From positions 248,001 to 312,000 of the forward strand of contig CASIBO010000005.1 in assembly GCA_949372755.1 (NCBI GenBank): a stretch of 64,000 nucleotides of DNA. The letters run 5' to 3'. This document shows positions 35,055-44,206 of the stretch, piece by piece. The translations under genes were made by a program, and so were the position numbers. Source of the stretch: UBA9926 sp018645765 (lineage in GTDB: Bacteria > Pseudomonadota > Gammaproteobacteria > Pseudomonadales > Azotimanducaceae). The notes under the pieces were generated by a model. That model was not told the origin of the DNA, ran no database searches, and saw only the letters and a list, made by a program, of their open reading frames with translations. Within the stretch, counting starts at the first letter, position 1; each line of letters begins with the position of its first letter.

Positions 35055-36011
35055 CTAGCCTGAGAACAGGACCCATAAATAGCCTCCGTATCCGCATAAA
35101 AGTCCAACCCCAGCCAGCCGTCCGATCTTCGCGCCAAGCATCGCAAAAAGCCAAAGCACCACCGCCGCGCTCAGCATGACCCAAATATCAAACCTTAAAA
35201 AAGCGGGATCGATGGGGATATCCGCAAACATTAATGTGATGCCCAGTACTGCGAGGATATTAAACAGGTTACTGCCCACCACGTTGCCTAACGCAACATC
35301 ACTGTTTCGATAATAGGCCGCGACCAAAGTCGCGCTCAATTCAGGCAGCGATGTCCCCAGCGCCACGAGGCTCGCGCCAATCACGCTTTCCGACACGCCG
35401 AGATTCAAAGCAAGACTCGTTCCTGCTGTCACCACAAAATCAGCCCCCACCGGTAAAGCGACCATACCAAGCCCAATCAAGCCCGCAATCCGCCAATAGG
35501 AGCTTTTATGCGCCGGACTTGCGTCCTGATTTTGGGTTAGTTCATCGAGGGCCGCAAACGGCACACTGCCCTTAACACTCAAGAACAAAAAGAGCGCGAG
35601 AATGAGCAGCATAACCATCCCCGCGGACAGACTTAAAACGCCTAAAAAGCACAACAAAATAAAGCCAACGGTAACCGCAAGCATCCAGTGGACTTGGATC
35701 TTCAACCCATCTTGGCGAGTCACAATTGGATGTAATAACACTGGCAAACCAAGCACCAAAAACACATTGGCAATATTGCTGCCAATGACATTGCCGAGCG
35801 CAATCTGCGGATGCCCGGACAGCGTCGACATAATCGAGATGACGAGTTCAGGCGCTGAGGTGCCCATTGCAACAACGGTTACCCCAACGATCAAAGGGGA
35901 GATGCCACGCTTGGTGCCAAAATCCAAGGCCCCTCGAACGAGAAAATCCCCGCCAAACATAAGCAGAAAAAAGCCGAAAATCAGCTCCAGATAAATTATA
36001 AATTCAAACAC
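35055..36011 (-). CDS. Calcium/sodium antiporter (YrbG/CaxA-type)
   Basis: A 318-residue inner-membrane cation exchanger. Two inverted alpha-repeats are clear. The first reads VAMGTSAPELVISIM...ALGNVIGSNIANVFLVLG. The second reads VALGTSLPELSATLVAA...ALGNVVGSNLFNILAVLG. The Glu residues in the two GTSxPEL motifs bind the cation. Around ten membrane helices are predicted by eye. The start is a GTG at 36011 without a strong ribosome binding site. It exchanges Ca for Na or H ions and would fit a marine, sodium-rich setting. It is the first gene of a likely two-gene unit with the APC permease. Confidence 0.93.
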   Translation of the reverse strand: MFEFIIYLELIFGFFLLMFGGDFLVRGALDFGTKRGISPLIVGVTVVAMGTSAPELVISIMSTLSGHPQIALGNVIGSNIANVFLVLGLPVLLHPIVTRQDGLKIQVHWMLAVTVGFILLCFLGVLSLSAGMVMLLILALFLFLSVKGSVPFAALDELTQNQDASPAHKSSYWRIAGLIGLGMVALPVGADFVVTAGTSLALNLGVSESVIGASLVALGTSLPELSATLVAAYYRNSDVALGNVVGSNLFNILAVLGITLMFADIPIDPAFLRFDIWVMLSAAVVLWLFAMLGAKIGRLAGVGLLCGYGGYLWVLFSG

Positions 36012-36201
36012 TCGTGGCTAACTCGCAGCGGCTAATTATTGGAAGGTCATTCAAAGGGGCGACCGCCTTTTCGGCGACCTCAAGGCTTCGATATTGAGCT
36101 GATCCGTCGTAAAAACGATCGCTCTTTCCCGCCGTTAGCCCCCCGCAACTACACCAAGTCTAACGATTGCGTTATTGGAACACCAGAACCAAAAGAAGAC
36201 C

Positions 36202-38313
36202 CTAGGACAGTTGAACCGTTGGGATAAGTTGGCTGGGCACTGCCTTGCGGCCTACCCGTTTCAGAGAGAAAATCGCCAAGGCCAGCACAACGACCAGGCC
36301 GCTAATCCAGGCCGCTGAGAACTGCGGATGGGCTGAAAAACTTCCGACTTGGTAAACCATGGTCGCAGTGATGTACCCCACCAAGGTGGTCCAACCAAAG
36401 ACCAATCCCGCCCATTTCAGCCCAGATTCCTTGTGCATCGCGGCGATCACCGCAACACAAGGCGCATACAACAAGATAAAAACAAGGTAACTGAAAGCAG
36501 CAAGATCGCTTCCGAAATAAGCCGCCATATTCGCAAGGGCCGCACCTTGTGAACTGTCGTTGACGGTATCATCATTCAAACTCAAGCCAAGAGGATCCAA
36601 CAAAGCTCCCCCCAGCGCGCTCGCATTATCATAAACGCTTATGGCGGCGGCTTCGCCAGCCTGCAACAAGGTCATCGGCTCGCCCTCGACCTGACCGCTA
36701 TATAACGCGTTCAAGGTACCGACGACGGCTTCTTTCGCGAACAACCCCGTAAAGAGCCCAACCGTTGCCGGCCAATTATCATCCGTCAACCCCATCGGAT
36801 AAAACGCTGGGGTTATCGATTTCCCGATCACAGACAAGACCGATGTCTCGGTATCTTCATTGCCGAAACTACCGTCGGTTCCAATTGAATTTAAAAAACT
36901 TAACGCAACAACCACCAGTACAATCGTTCTGCCCGCACGCAGCACGAAGCTCCGAAGTCGAAACCAAGTTGTCAGCAACAAGTTTTTAATGACCGGCACA
37001 TGATAAACCGGCATCTCAGCATAAGACGCTGACATTTGGCCTTGAAAAATTTGCTTCCTGAAAATCCAGCCGGTAAAGATGGCCATTAGGATCCCCGTTA
37101 AATACAACAAGAACACAATATTTTGACCTTGGCCCTTAAAAAAGGCAGCAGCAAACAACGCGTAGACAGTCAAACGGGCACCACAGGACATAAAAGGCGC
37201 CATGGCAATCGTCATAAGCCGATCATCTTCTTTCGATAAGGCCCGGGTGGCCATCACTGCAGGCACATTACAACCGAATCCCACGATCAGCGGGACAAAG
37301 GCGCTGCCTGGCAAGCCGATACCAATCATCAGCCGGTCAATAACAAACGCGGCCCTAGCCATGTAGCCGGAGTCTTCCATCACCGAAAGACATAAAAATA
37401 AAAATCCGATCACCGGGATAAACGTTGCAACCAATTGAATGCCGCCGCCTAAACCTTGGCTTAACAAAACAATCAACCAAGCCGGGAGGCCAAGCGACGA
37501 CAGCAGCTGTTCGCTGGCCGTAACAAAGATCGCGCCAAACAAGATATCGAAAAAATCAATAAACACGGCGCCTAAATTAATCGCAACCGTGAACATTAAA
37601 TACATCGCTGCGAGGAAGATCGGAATGCCCAACCACCGATTCAGAACAATTCGATCAATGGCTTCGCTGGGCGGGTGCCGGACGCTGGAAACCCGAGTGA
37701 CTGTCGCACCGATTGCCACCGCCTTGTGATAACGACGCTCCGCGGCAGCAAGGGTTTCCGTCGAGGAAGCGCCCGTTGCGCTCAATCGTTTTGATTGAAT
37801 GACCGCCGGATCATTTTTCTGGGACGAGCCCATCACCGCCAAAAGATCCTGAACGCCGACATTACGCGACGCAATCATCGGCACAACGGGCACCTTGAGT
37901 GCATCCGATAAAGCAGCGGGGTCTAACGACAAGCCCGCGCGCTCTGCGACATCCAGCATGTTTAAGGCGATCACAACCGGCAGGCCAGAATCGAGGAGTT
38001 GCTGGGTCAGAATTAAATGGCGTTGCAAGTTACTCGCATCAACAATATTGATCACAAGATCGCAATCGCCAGCGGCGATATAGTCTCGGGCAACGGCTTC
38101 ATCCATACCGCCTGCAGACTGGTCTAACGAATAGATCCCCGGCAAATCGATAATCTCGAAACGCTCACCCGCATGGGTTAACGACCCGCTCTTACGCTCA
38201 ACGGTTACCCCCGGCCAATTTCCGACCCGCTGATTCGCCCCTGTCAGACGATTGAATAAGGTGCTCTTTCCGCAATTAGGATTGCCGAGTAAACCAATGG
38301 TTTTTAGGATCAC
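36202..38313 (-). CDS. feoB: Ferrous iron transport protein B
   Basis: A 703-residue inner-membrane ferrous iron transporter. The cytoplasmic G domain has G1 GNPNCGKSTLFNRLTG (residues 11-26), G3 DLPGIYSL, and G4 NMLD, followed by a helical spacer. The membrane part contains the conserved GFGCNVPAVMATRAL and MAPFMSCGARLTVYALF segments with the Cys thought to bind iron. Gly-rich and Ser-rich helices then repeat to the C-terminus. It is preceded by feoA (17-bp gap), so both form an operon. No feoC is present. Expression is probably repressed by Fur. Confidence 0.97.
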   Translation of the reverse strand: MILKTIGLLGNPNCGKSTLFNRLTGANQRVGNWPGVTVERKSGSLTHAGERFEIIDLPGIYSLDQSAGGMDEAVARDYIAAGDCDLVINIVDASNLQRHLILTQQLLDSGLPVVIALNMLDVAERAGLSLDPAALSDALKVPVVPMIASRNVGVQDLLAVMGSSQKNDPAVIQSKRLSATGASSTETLAAAERRYHKAVAIGATVTRVSSVRHPPSEAIDRIVLNRWLGIPIFLAAMYLMFTVAINLGAVFIDFFDILFGAIFVTASEQLLSSLGLPAWLIVLLSQGLGGGIQLVATFIPVIGFLFLCLSVMEDSGYMARAAFVIDRLMIGIGLPGSAFVPLIVGFGCNVPAVMATRALSKEDDRLMTIAMAPFMSCGARLTVYALFAAAFFKGQGQNIVFLLYLTGILMAIFTGWIFRKQIFQGQMSASYAEMPVYHVPVIKNLLLTTWFRLRSFVLRAGRTIVLVVVALSFLNSIGTDGSFGNEDTETSVLSVIGKSITPAFYPMGLTDDNWPATVGLFTGLFAKEAVVGTLNALYSGQVEGEPMTLLQAGEAAAISVYDNASALGGALLDPLGLSLNDDTVNDSSQGAALANMAAYFGSDLAAFSYLVFILLYAPCVAVIAAMHKESGLKWAGLVFGWTTLVGYITATMVYQVGSFSAHPQFSAAWISGLVVVLALAIFSLKRVGRKAVPSQLIPTVQLS

Positions 38314-38330
38314 GATTACCGCCTCTTCCC

Positions 38331-38570
38331 CTAAGACACCATATCGACATCAATAAAAGCGGCGTCTCGCTTTCGGATACTCAGAAGGGACGGCCCAACA
38401 CGGACCTGCAAGGGGTCACCGAGCGGTGCTTGACGCAATATTTTGATTTCCACACCAGGAAATATTCCCAGGGCGTACAACTTAGACTGAAGTTCAATTG
38501 AAACTGATTCTGCCGACGCAATCCGCCCGATTGCACCCATCGCCATATTGACCATCTTCATAATCTGCAT
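38331..38570 (-). CDS. feoA: Ferrous iron transport protein A
   Basis: A 79-residue SH3-like cytoplasmic partner of FeoB. The family pattern is present: an N-terminal segment leading into LYALGIFPGVEIKILRQAPLGDPLQVRVG, then LSIRKRDAAFIDV. FeoA is needed for FeoB-driven Fe(II) uptake, though its exact action is unsettled. Several Met codons (38570, 38561, 38555) could start it; none has a strong Shine-Dalgarno. It is the first gene of feoAB. A Fur-box-like site about 33 bases upstream indicates iron repression. Confidence 0.93.
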   Translation of the reverse strand: MQIMKMVNMAMGAIGRIASAESVSIELQSKLYALGIFPGVEIKILRQAPLGDPLQVRVGPSLLSIRKRDAAFIDVDMVS

Positions 38571-38602
38571 CCAGACGTGCTTGAGGCACGCACTAATCTA
38601 AA

Positions 38603-38617
38603 TGCGAATTATTATCA
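38603..38617. promoter_or_regulatory. Fur-box-like operator of feoAB
   Basis: The site reads TGCGAATTATTATCA. It matches 12 of the 14 defined positions of the 7-1-7 Fur consensus (TGATAAT-N-ATTATCA). A second inverted repeat CATTTAC/GTAAATG (38616-38638) touches it and could extend the operator. It sits just upstream of feoA, where Fur with iron would block transcription. Confidence 0.7.
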
Positions 38618-38674
38618 TTTACATCCGAAAAGTAAATGCTTTCCTTACCTCGAGGCCATTTAGCGCTCGGCGCT

Positions 38675-39442
38675 TTAGAGCTCTGCGCAAATATGCCCAC
38701 CATCTACCACCACAACAGAACCCGTCATGTAGCGCGAGGCATCGGAGGCCAACAGCAGCAGCGGCCCGTCAAGGTCGGCAAACTCACCATAGCGCCGCAT
38801 GGGAATGCCTTTCACGAATTGTTCCGAACGCTCGCTCTCGAGCAGCACTCGGGAAACGTCGGTTAGGATGTACCCCGGCGCCAAAGCATTCACTCTGACG
38901 CCGTACCGAGCGCCTTCCAAAGCCATGATTTCGGTCGCCTTAACCAACGCCGCTTTGGAGACGGCATAGGGAAACTGCCCTTTGATCGTTCGAAAAGCAG
39001 TAATTGATGCGATATTCACAATACTGCCGGTCGTACCGTTATCAGCGACCCATTGGGTGAAATACTTAGATAACCGCCAGGCCGCTTTGAGATTCGTATC
39101 AAAAACGTAGTCCCAATCCTCATCGTCAATCATCGTGTAGGTTTTCGCACCGGCCTCAACCCCTGCGTTATTGATCAAGATATCAATACCACCAAACGCT
39201 TTAACCGACTCAGATAAGAAGTTTTGGGCCGAGGCAGGATCCCGAACATCTAAAGGCAGACCCAAGACCTCATGGCCTGCTTCGGTTAATGCATCCACCC
39301 GTGCTTGAATTTTATCTAACCGCCGGGCACCTAAAACAACCCGAGCACCGTTTTCAGCCAAAAGGCCTGCGAAGTGATGCCCGAAGCCCGACGAGGCGCC
39401 AGTGACTAACGCGGTTTTGCCCGCTAACGAAAATTGTTCCAT
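38675..39442 (-). CDS. Short-chain dehydrogenase/reductase
   Basis: A 255-residue classical SDR. The NAD(P) motif TGASSGFGHHFAG is at about 14-26, NNAG near 90, active-site Ser in VNIASITAF, and the catalytic Tyr and Lys in FPYAVSKAALV. VNALAPGYILTD and MTGSVVVVDGG follow. All four catalytic residues are present, in contrast to the SDR at 6450. Substrate unknown; 3-hydroxyacyl or secondary alcohols are usual. The Arg after the cofactor motif region (LGARRLDK) favours NADP. It stands between feoAB and a CoA-catabolic block reading the same way, but a 320-bp gap separates it from the latter. Confidence 0.92.
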   Translation of the reverse strand: MEQFSLAGKTALVTGASSGFGHHFAGLLAENGARVVLGARRLDKIQARVDALTEAGHEVLGLPLDVRDPASAQNFLSESVKAFGGIDILINNAGVEAGAKTYTMIDDEDWDYVFDTNLKAAWRLSKYFTQWVADNGTTGSIVNIASITAFRTIKGQFPYAVSKAALVKATEIMALEGARYGVRVNALAPGYILTDVSRVLLESERSEQFVKGIPMRRYGEFADLDGPLLLLASDASRYMTGSVVVVDGGHICAEL

Positions 39443-39762
39443 CTTATTCTCTCTTTATTGCACGAATCTCTCTATTAGGCGAAGGTCGAATTCGCACAAT
39501 GATTCCTGAGCCTATTGTAAGGACTCTCGGTCATCAAATGAATCATTCCTGCTGTTGATTGGGCCTTCATCGCAGACTCAAAGCCTTGCTTTAAAGAAAG
39601 CAATCTTCATAAGGCAAGGATGTGCAGCAGATCGTTTTTTTAAAGCCTTTCTTTGGAGCCTGCTTCTACCTGCCGCGAACCAAAATCACGCTCTCACAAA
39701 ACAGGTGTTCAGCTACCCGCTCTAACTCAGATCCCAACCAGGTTTGAGGCCTTGCCTAGCGT
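39443..39762. other. Intergenic region between SDR and phosphotransferase genes
   Basis: A 320-bp gap without a gene. A perfect 7-bp hairpin TTGCTTT/AAAGCAA lies at 39586-39603 but has no T-run, so it is not a convincing terminator. The SDR's own promoter must be here. I see nothing else. Confidence 0.5.
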
Positions 39763-41175
39763 TCAAAAGTCAAGCGAACCACCCGCGAGCGCGCGCTTAA
39801 AACCCGAGTAATTGGGTTGATCGATTGCAATTTGGTTCACGACGGTTGCCCGCAAGTGCTGTTGAATCGTTTCATCTGATAACGGGGCTTTACCCGTGCG
39901 CAAATCCTCAGACAACCTGGCTCGAAGATCCCCTAAAGCTGCCGTTGAGTCGTAGTACTGCCTTAACCGTGCCGTTTCCATGGCCTGGTTTTGTCCGCCC
40001 AACGCCAATTCGCGTAGGACCATATCCAAGGAATTACCCGCAACTCGCGCGAGGAACTGCGAGCGACCCTGTAAATTTTGCATTGCGTCGTCTCGCAAAT
40101 AATCGCGAACACTCTGAATCAGTTCCTGTTGACTGGGCATGTCGAGCCCAAGCGCCGGGGCTGGCGCAAGAAGATCAACAGGACCCGGGATGAGGAGATT
40201 GACGCAATCGACTTGGCATTCTGAGGTCCGCCGCCCGATCGCAGGTCGCTCAACCGATTGATCCGGGCCAGAGCGATAGTGCTCGGCCATACCGAGGCAT
40301 CCGATCGCCCACCAAAACGAGCCAAATACTTCCCAATACTTGACATGGGCGGGATCAACTTTGAACCCACTTTCAGCCTCATAGCCGGCGAACAAGTCCT
40401 CATAGGTTCCAAACCCGCCAACCGGCAATTGGCTACCAAACCGCCAAGAATTCGTGCAGATCCAACCCAGATCTCGCATCGGGTCACCGATATGAGCAAC
40501 CTCCCAATCCAGCACGGCCGAAATACCATCGGGCACCAACATAAAGTTACCCGCCCTGAAATCGTTATGAACCAGTGTTAGCCGATCTGTTTTTGGTAGG
40601 TTTTCCTGAAGCCAGCGACCGGTATAATCGATCATCGGTTGCGGCACATTAAAATCGTGGTAGCGCGCCAGCATCTGATCCAAGAACTGCTTTGGCGGCA
40701 ACTCAGCTAACCGGGACCTGAGACCACTTTGATCCAAGTCGATACCATGAATGCGCGCCAAAATTTCGCCACAAGCCTTCGCAAGCGTAGGTCGTATCGA
40801 GGCAAATTGCGGATCTCGCGTAATCCGAGCTCCAAGCGCTTCGCCTTCGATCCACTCCATTATGAAGCCATCACCAAGGTCGTCTTCACGGGTTAAGACG
40901 TGATACACCTCAGGCTCCGGCACACCAACCGCCTTGGCCGATTGCATCAACAGCGCTTCAACATCGAGGCCAGGATGAGATGGCAAGGCTTCAACATATT
41001 CCCCGCCCGGCGTTCGCCGCATCGCAAGCGGCGTCGCAATCCCATTGAGCATAACCTTCAAGCGATACGTTTCTTGGCTGGCCCCGCCCGACAAGCGCTC
41101 CACTTCGAGCAACTCGGTGCAGCCTGTAATGTTTTTCACAACGACGCTTGCAAGTCGCGTTTCAAAAGTCGGCAT
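39763..41175 (-). CDS. Aminoglycoside phosphotransferase-fold kinase, ACAD10/11-like
   Basis: A 470-residue protein. The first 310 residues form an APH-type kinase domain: the Brenner motif LVHNDFRAGNFMLV holds the catalytic Asp and Asn, and VLDWEVAHIGDPMRDLGW the Mg-binding Asp. About 150 residues follow that are mostly helical and not recognised. Proteins of this type sit beside acyl-CoA dehydrogenases, and their animal homologues ACAD10/11 phosphorylate 4-hydroxyacyl-CoAs before dehydration. An acyl-CoA dehydrogenase lies directly upstream (53-bp gap, same direction), so the same task is a sound inference here. Confidence 0.85.
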   Translation of the reverse strand: MPTFETRLASVVVKNITGCTELLEVERLSGGASQETYRLKVMLNGIATPLAMRRTPGGEYVEALPSHPGLDVEALLMQSAKAVGVPEPEVYHVLTREDDLGDGFIMEWIEGEALGARITRDPQFASIRPTLAKACGEILARIHGIDLDQSGLRSRLAELPPKQFLDQMLARYHDFNVPQPMIDYTGRWLQENLPKTDRLTLVHNDFRAGNFMLVPDGISAVLDWEVAHIGDPMRDLGWICTNSWRFGSQLPVGGFGTYEDLFAGYEAESGFKVDPAHVKYWEVFGSFWWAIGCLGMAEHYRSGPDQSVERPAIGRRTSECQVDCVNLLIPGPVDLLAPAPALGLDMPSQQELIQSVRDYLRDDAMQNLQGRSQFLARVAGNSLDMVLRELALGGQNQAMETARLRQYYDSTAALGDLRARLSEDLRTGKAPLSDETIQQHLRATVVNQIAIDQPNYSGFKRALAGGSLDF

Positions 41176-41228
41176 AACCCCTTCCCAACGATTCGATCCA
41201 GTCTTTCAACATCCCCCTACAGCGCCGA

Positions 41229-42500
41229 CTAATCGAGCCGGACACCCTTCGGCGCTTGCTGCTTCATGTAACCAAACATATAACCGGCAATCCGTCGAAT
41301 TTGAATTTCCTCTGCACCTTCGGTGATGCGGTATCGGCGATGATGCCGATAAATATGCTCAAACGGCTTGTGCCGGGAATATCCCAGTCCACCGTGAACC
41401 TGCATCGCTTGATCAGCGGCCTCGCAGCACAAACGGTTCGCTTGATAGTTACACATCGACACCTTATCCGAGACCGTGAAATTACCATAGGTGTCCATCA
41501 TCCACGCGGTTTTATGAATCAAAGCCCGCAACATCTCGCATCGGGTTTGCAGTTCCGCCAAGGGAAACTGAATCGCCTGATTGGTCGATAGGGGCTTACC
41601 AAAGGGTTTACGCTCCATCGCATACCGGACTGACTCGTCAATACAAAATTGGGCAGCGCCCAAACTCGAGGCCGCTTGTCGGATTCGATTTTCATTGAAG
41701 AAATGTTGCACGACCCCAAGACCCCGACCTTCTCCACCAAAAATTGCCGAATCATCGACGTAAACATTATCCAGCGAAATCCGGCCGTGATCCGTTGGCA
41801 TATTGAACGTCCAAAGCATTTCCTCGACCTTAAAGCCTTGGGCATTGGTCGGCGTCAGGAACGCCGTAATACCGTCTCCATCGCCAGGCTTTCCACTCGT
41901 TCGAGCGAGGATCATGTCATATTGCGCCTTATGAATTCCTGTATTCCACGTTTTAGCGCCGTTAATGCGCCAGCCGTCGCCATCGCGCACCGCAGACGTC
42001 TCCATATGGGTGGCATCAGAGCCATGATCGGGCTCGGTAATGCCGAAAGCAAAGCCCCGCTTGCCTTCAAGTAATAAGGGAATCCACTCCGCTTTCTGAG
42101 ATTCGGTGCCGTAAGCCAGCATCAGCAGTAAACCAACATTGTTGGCAACGATTGAATGTTCGTTTTGCAGATCGTTATGCAAACCCAAGCCTTTGGCGGC
42201 AAAGTGCTCTCGAATCACAGCCATTCCAAGGTTTGAGCCATCTTGGCCACCATAAGCTTCTGGAACGGGATATCGGTAGTGACCGGCCGCATCCGCGCGG
42301 CGCCTCGCTTCGCCAAGCAATGCCTCCCATTCTTCACTCGGTAGGCCACCGCGGTCCCAATCGGTTCGGGCATCTTCACGTCGATGATCGAAGAAACGGA
42401 TATTGTCATTCTCATTTTCGAGGGGCTTAATCTCAGCCTCAATGAAAGCATCTAATACCGATAAATAATCTTGAAGATCCTTTGGGATATCGAAATCCAT
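41229..42500 (-). CDS. Acyl-CoA dehydrogenase
   Basis: A 423-residue flavoenzyme of the acyl-CoA dehydrogenase family. Visible are FGITEPDHGSDATHMETSAVRDGDGW (FAD/substrate loop), WNTGIHKAQYDMILARTSG, the helical domain with EADQAMQVHGGLGYSRHKPFEHIYR and the C-terminal ITEGAEEIQIRRIAGYM. Substrate is unspecified; the pairing with an APH-like kinase gene suggests hydroxylated or branched acyl chains, as for ACAD10/11. The ATG at 42500 is preceded by AGTAGGAGT. It lies first in a two-gene unit with the kinase-like gene. The 204 bp before it contain no gene. Confidence 0.93.
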   Translation of the reverse strand: MDFDIPKDLQDYLSVLDAFIEAEIKPLENENDNIRFFDHRREDARTDWDRGGLPSEEWEALLGEARRRADAAGHYRYPVPEAYGGQDGSNLGMAVIREHFAAKGLGLHNDLQNEHSIVANNVGLLLMLAYGTESQKAEWIPLLLEGKRGFAFGITEPDHGSDATHMETSAVRDGDGWRINGAKTWNTGIHKAQYDMILARTSGKPGDGDGITAFLTPTNAQGFKVEEMLWTFNMPTDHGRISLDNVYVDDSAIFGGEGRGLGVVQHFFNENRIRQAASSLGAAQFCIDESVRYAMERKPFGKPLSTNQAIQFPLAELQTRCEMLRALIHKTAWMMDTYGNFTVSDKVSMCNYQANRLCCEAADQAMQVHGGLGYSRHKPFEHIYRHHRRYRITEGAEEIQIRRIAGYMFGYMKQQAPKGVRLD

Positions 42501-42704
42501 AACCTACTCCTACTTGCTTGTTGAATTCGTTTTCTGCCGGCTTCGTTGCGCCTGATGGTCGCAATTGATTCGGTAACCGCAGCTTGTTTGAAATGTCTTT
42601 TCGCTAAGCTTTTCGCTAAGACAGCCCGACTATCGCAAGACTGTCCTTTGCGCGCTGTTAAGCCTTCGTCAAACACCCTAACACACCCGTTGACTGAGAA
42701 AACA

Positions 42705-43463
42705 TCAGACGACGCGAAAGATCAAGGGCGCCAAATCGCCGCCCTTCAAGACATATTCACCCGATTTAAGGGGTTGCACGGTTCCCACCGAACCGGTCAT
42801 GAGCACCTGACCCGGCAGCAGGGCATGCCCTAGTGCAAGAGCGTGGTTCACCATCCAATGCAGCGCTTTCCATTGCCCACCCAGTACGTCTAATGCTGGG
42901 GCATGGTGCAGCGTCTCTTCAGCAGAGAGCAGCGTCAAAGACAGACAGTCCGGATCCGAAATCGGGCTCACGATGCCCTTTATGAATTGCGCTGCCGCCG
43001 CATTGTGCATAATCAAATCCGGCAGGCTGGGGGGGAACTGACTAAAATTCAGATCCACCAACTCGACCATCAAACAGATGCCAGCAAAGCACGATTGAAG
43101 CGCCGAGACCGACTCTATAGGCGCCGTGATCCGGCGTGACAGCACAAACCCAAGTTCTGTTTCAATCATGCCTTTCGCAAAATCAGCCGATTGAATAACG
43201 CGCTCAGGCCGAGCACTCGAGGCAAAGAGCAATCCGAGCGCGGGTTCGGTCGCGCCAAAGGTCTCCTGAACCCGTTGGTTCGTTAAAGCGCCCTTAAAAC
43301 CGATGACGGCATCATCAAGCCGATGGTGCAACCCCAATCCTTGCACAATATAGGCATCCTTTAGAGTCGCGCCCCAGTCTTCTGGACAACTGGGCTTGGG
43401 CTGGGCTTGCCGCCTGGCGTTTTCGATGACCTGCGCCCATTGCTGTTGCTGCTGATCGTTCAT
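42705..43463 (-). CDS. 2-keto-4-pentenoate hydratase-family protein (MhpD-like)
   Basis: A 252-residue member of the fumarylacetoacetase/hydratase superfamily. Metal-site segments are MIETELGFVLSR, the Glu in ICLMVELVDLNF and the Lys in FIKGIVSP. The end is LMTGSVGTVQPLKSGEY, typical of MhpD and the related 4-oxalocrotonate decarboxylase. Family members hydrate 2-hydroxypentadienoate in meta-cleavage of aromatics. No ring-cleavage dioxygenase is in the window, so this may serve another keto-acid route. It reads in the same direction as the two DsbA-like genes upstream but a palindrome separates them. Confidence 0.85.
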   Translation of the reverse strand: MNDQQQQQWAQVIENARRQAQPKPSCPEDWGATLKDAYIVQGLGLHHRLDDAVIGFKGALTNQRVQETFGATEPALGLLFASSARPERVIQSADFAKGMIETELGFVLSRRITAPIESVSALQSCFAGICLMVELVDLNFSQFPPSLPDLIMHNAAAAQFIKGIVSPISDPDCLSLTLLSAEETLHHAPALDVLGGQWKALHWMVNHALALGHALLPGQVLMTGSVGTVQPLKSGEYVLKGGDLAPLIFRVV

Positions 43464-43504
43464 ATAGGCTCCTGATCATGCCTTTGAAGCGGCGTTCATG
43501 TTCC

Positions 43505-43542
43505 TTGATCAAACCGGCCCGTCTTGCGACCGGTTTGATCAA
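43505..43542. repeat. Palindromic stem shared with the 53450 terminator
   Basis: TTGATCAAACCGG pairs perfectly with CCGGTTTGATCAA (13 bp, 12-base loop). The right arm also belongs to an overlapping 14-base palindrome GGTTTGATCAAACC (43532-43545). The same arm, ATCAAACCGG, occurs as a hairpin at 53450-53488. It lies at the end of the DsbA-like gene pair, where it may act as a terminator, but the T-run is poor. Confidence 0.6.
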
Positions 43543-43576
43543 ACCAGTCGGTTATTCGCCGAAATCGTGTTGGCGC

Positions 43577-44203
43577 CTATCGCCGGCAAAGCGCGGTCAA
43601 TCTAGGCAGGTGCGCCATCCCAGAGAAAACCTCTGCTTGATACATCATAGAGGGTGCACTCAGAACACCCAGCTCCGATAGCACACGCGATCGCTCGGCG
43701 AGTTCTGCTTTGGCAGCGGCTTGATCAAAGCCACGCATCTCACCTACCAGCGGCGGCATGACATCTAACAGCGCCGCCTGAACACAACCCGTGTCCAGCA
43801 CTTCATTCGATGACACCAAGCCCAAAATAAACGGGCTGACGGTCGTAGCCGATGCGCCATGCTCAGCGAGCCGCAATAAACCCCAATGCACAAGGGTTGC
43901 ACCAGCATCGGTGAACGTCCAGGCCTGACTCAATGATAATCGCTGTACGTTGCGCTGCCGCTCCTGATCCTTGTAACGACGCCGCGCAAGGCCTCGACGC
44001 GCTTTGTAGGCTTCAAAAGAAGGCGGCCCTTTAGGGACCTCAGCCGCGGTATTGATGGGTTCCCGCAAAAATGGCCAGATCCGGACAGCTTGATCTTGAT
44101 CTCTGGCCCATTCCGCAACAGCCTTTATGCCGACAACCGACTCTGGATCGCTAAGGTCAACCAACACATGCACACTCAAGGCGTCAAATCCATAATCCAT
44201 CAT
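43577..44203 (-). CDS. DsbA-family / HCCA-isomerase-like protein, divergent copy
   Basis: A 208-residue protein with a thioredoxin-like start (VHVLVDLSDPESV) and a helical insert. It keeps the C-terminal GVLSAPSMMYQAEVFSGMAHLPRL, the cis-Pro strand and the end motif of 2-hydroxychromene-2-carboxylate isomerases. It has no CxxC and the usual Ser-Pro-Tyr at the start is reduced to SDP, so oxidoreductase activity is unlikely. It follows its paralogue after three bases, indicating a tandem duplication with divergence. They may form a heterodimer; the family uses glutathione in naphthalene breakdown, but no naphthalene genes are present. Confidence 0.7.
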   Translation of the reverse strand: MMDYGFDALSVHVLVDLSDPESVVGIKAVAEWARDQDQAVRIWPFLREPINTAAEVPKGPPSFEAYKARRGLARRRYKDQERQRNVQRLSLSQAWTFTDAGATLVHWGLLRLAEHGASATTVSPFILGLVSSNEVLDTGCVQAALLDVMPPLVGEMRGFDQAAAKAELAERSRVLSELGVLSAPSMMYQAEVFSGMAHLPRLTALCRR

Positions 44204-44206
44204 CTG

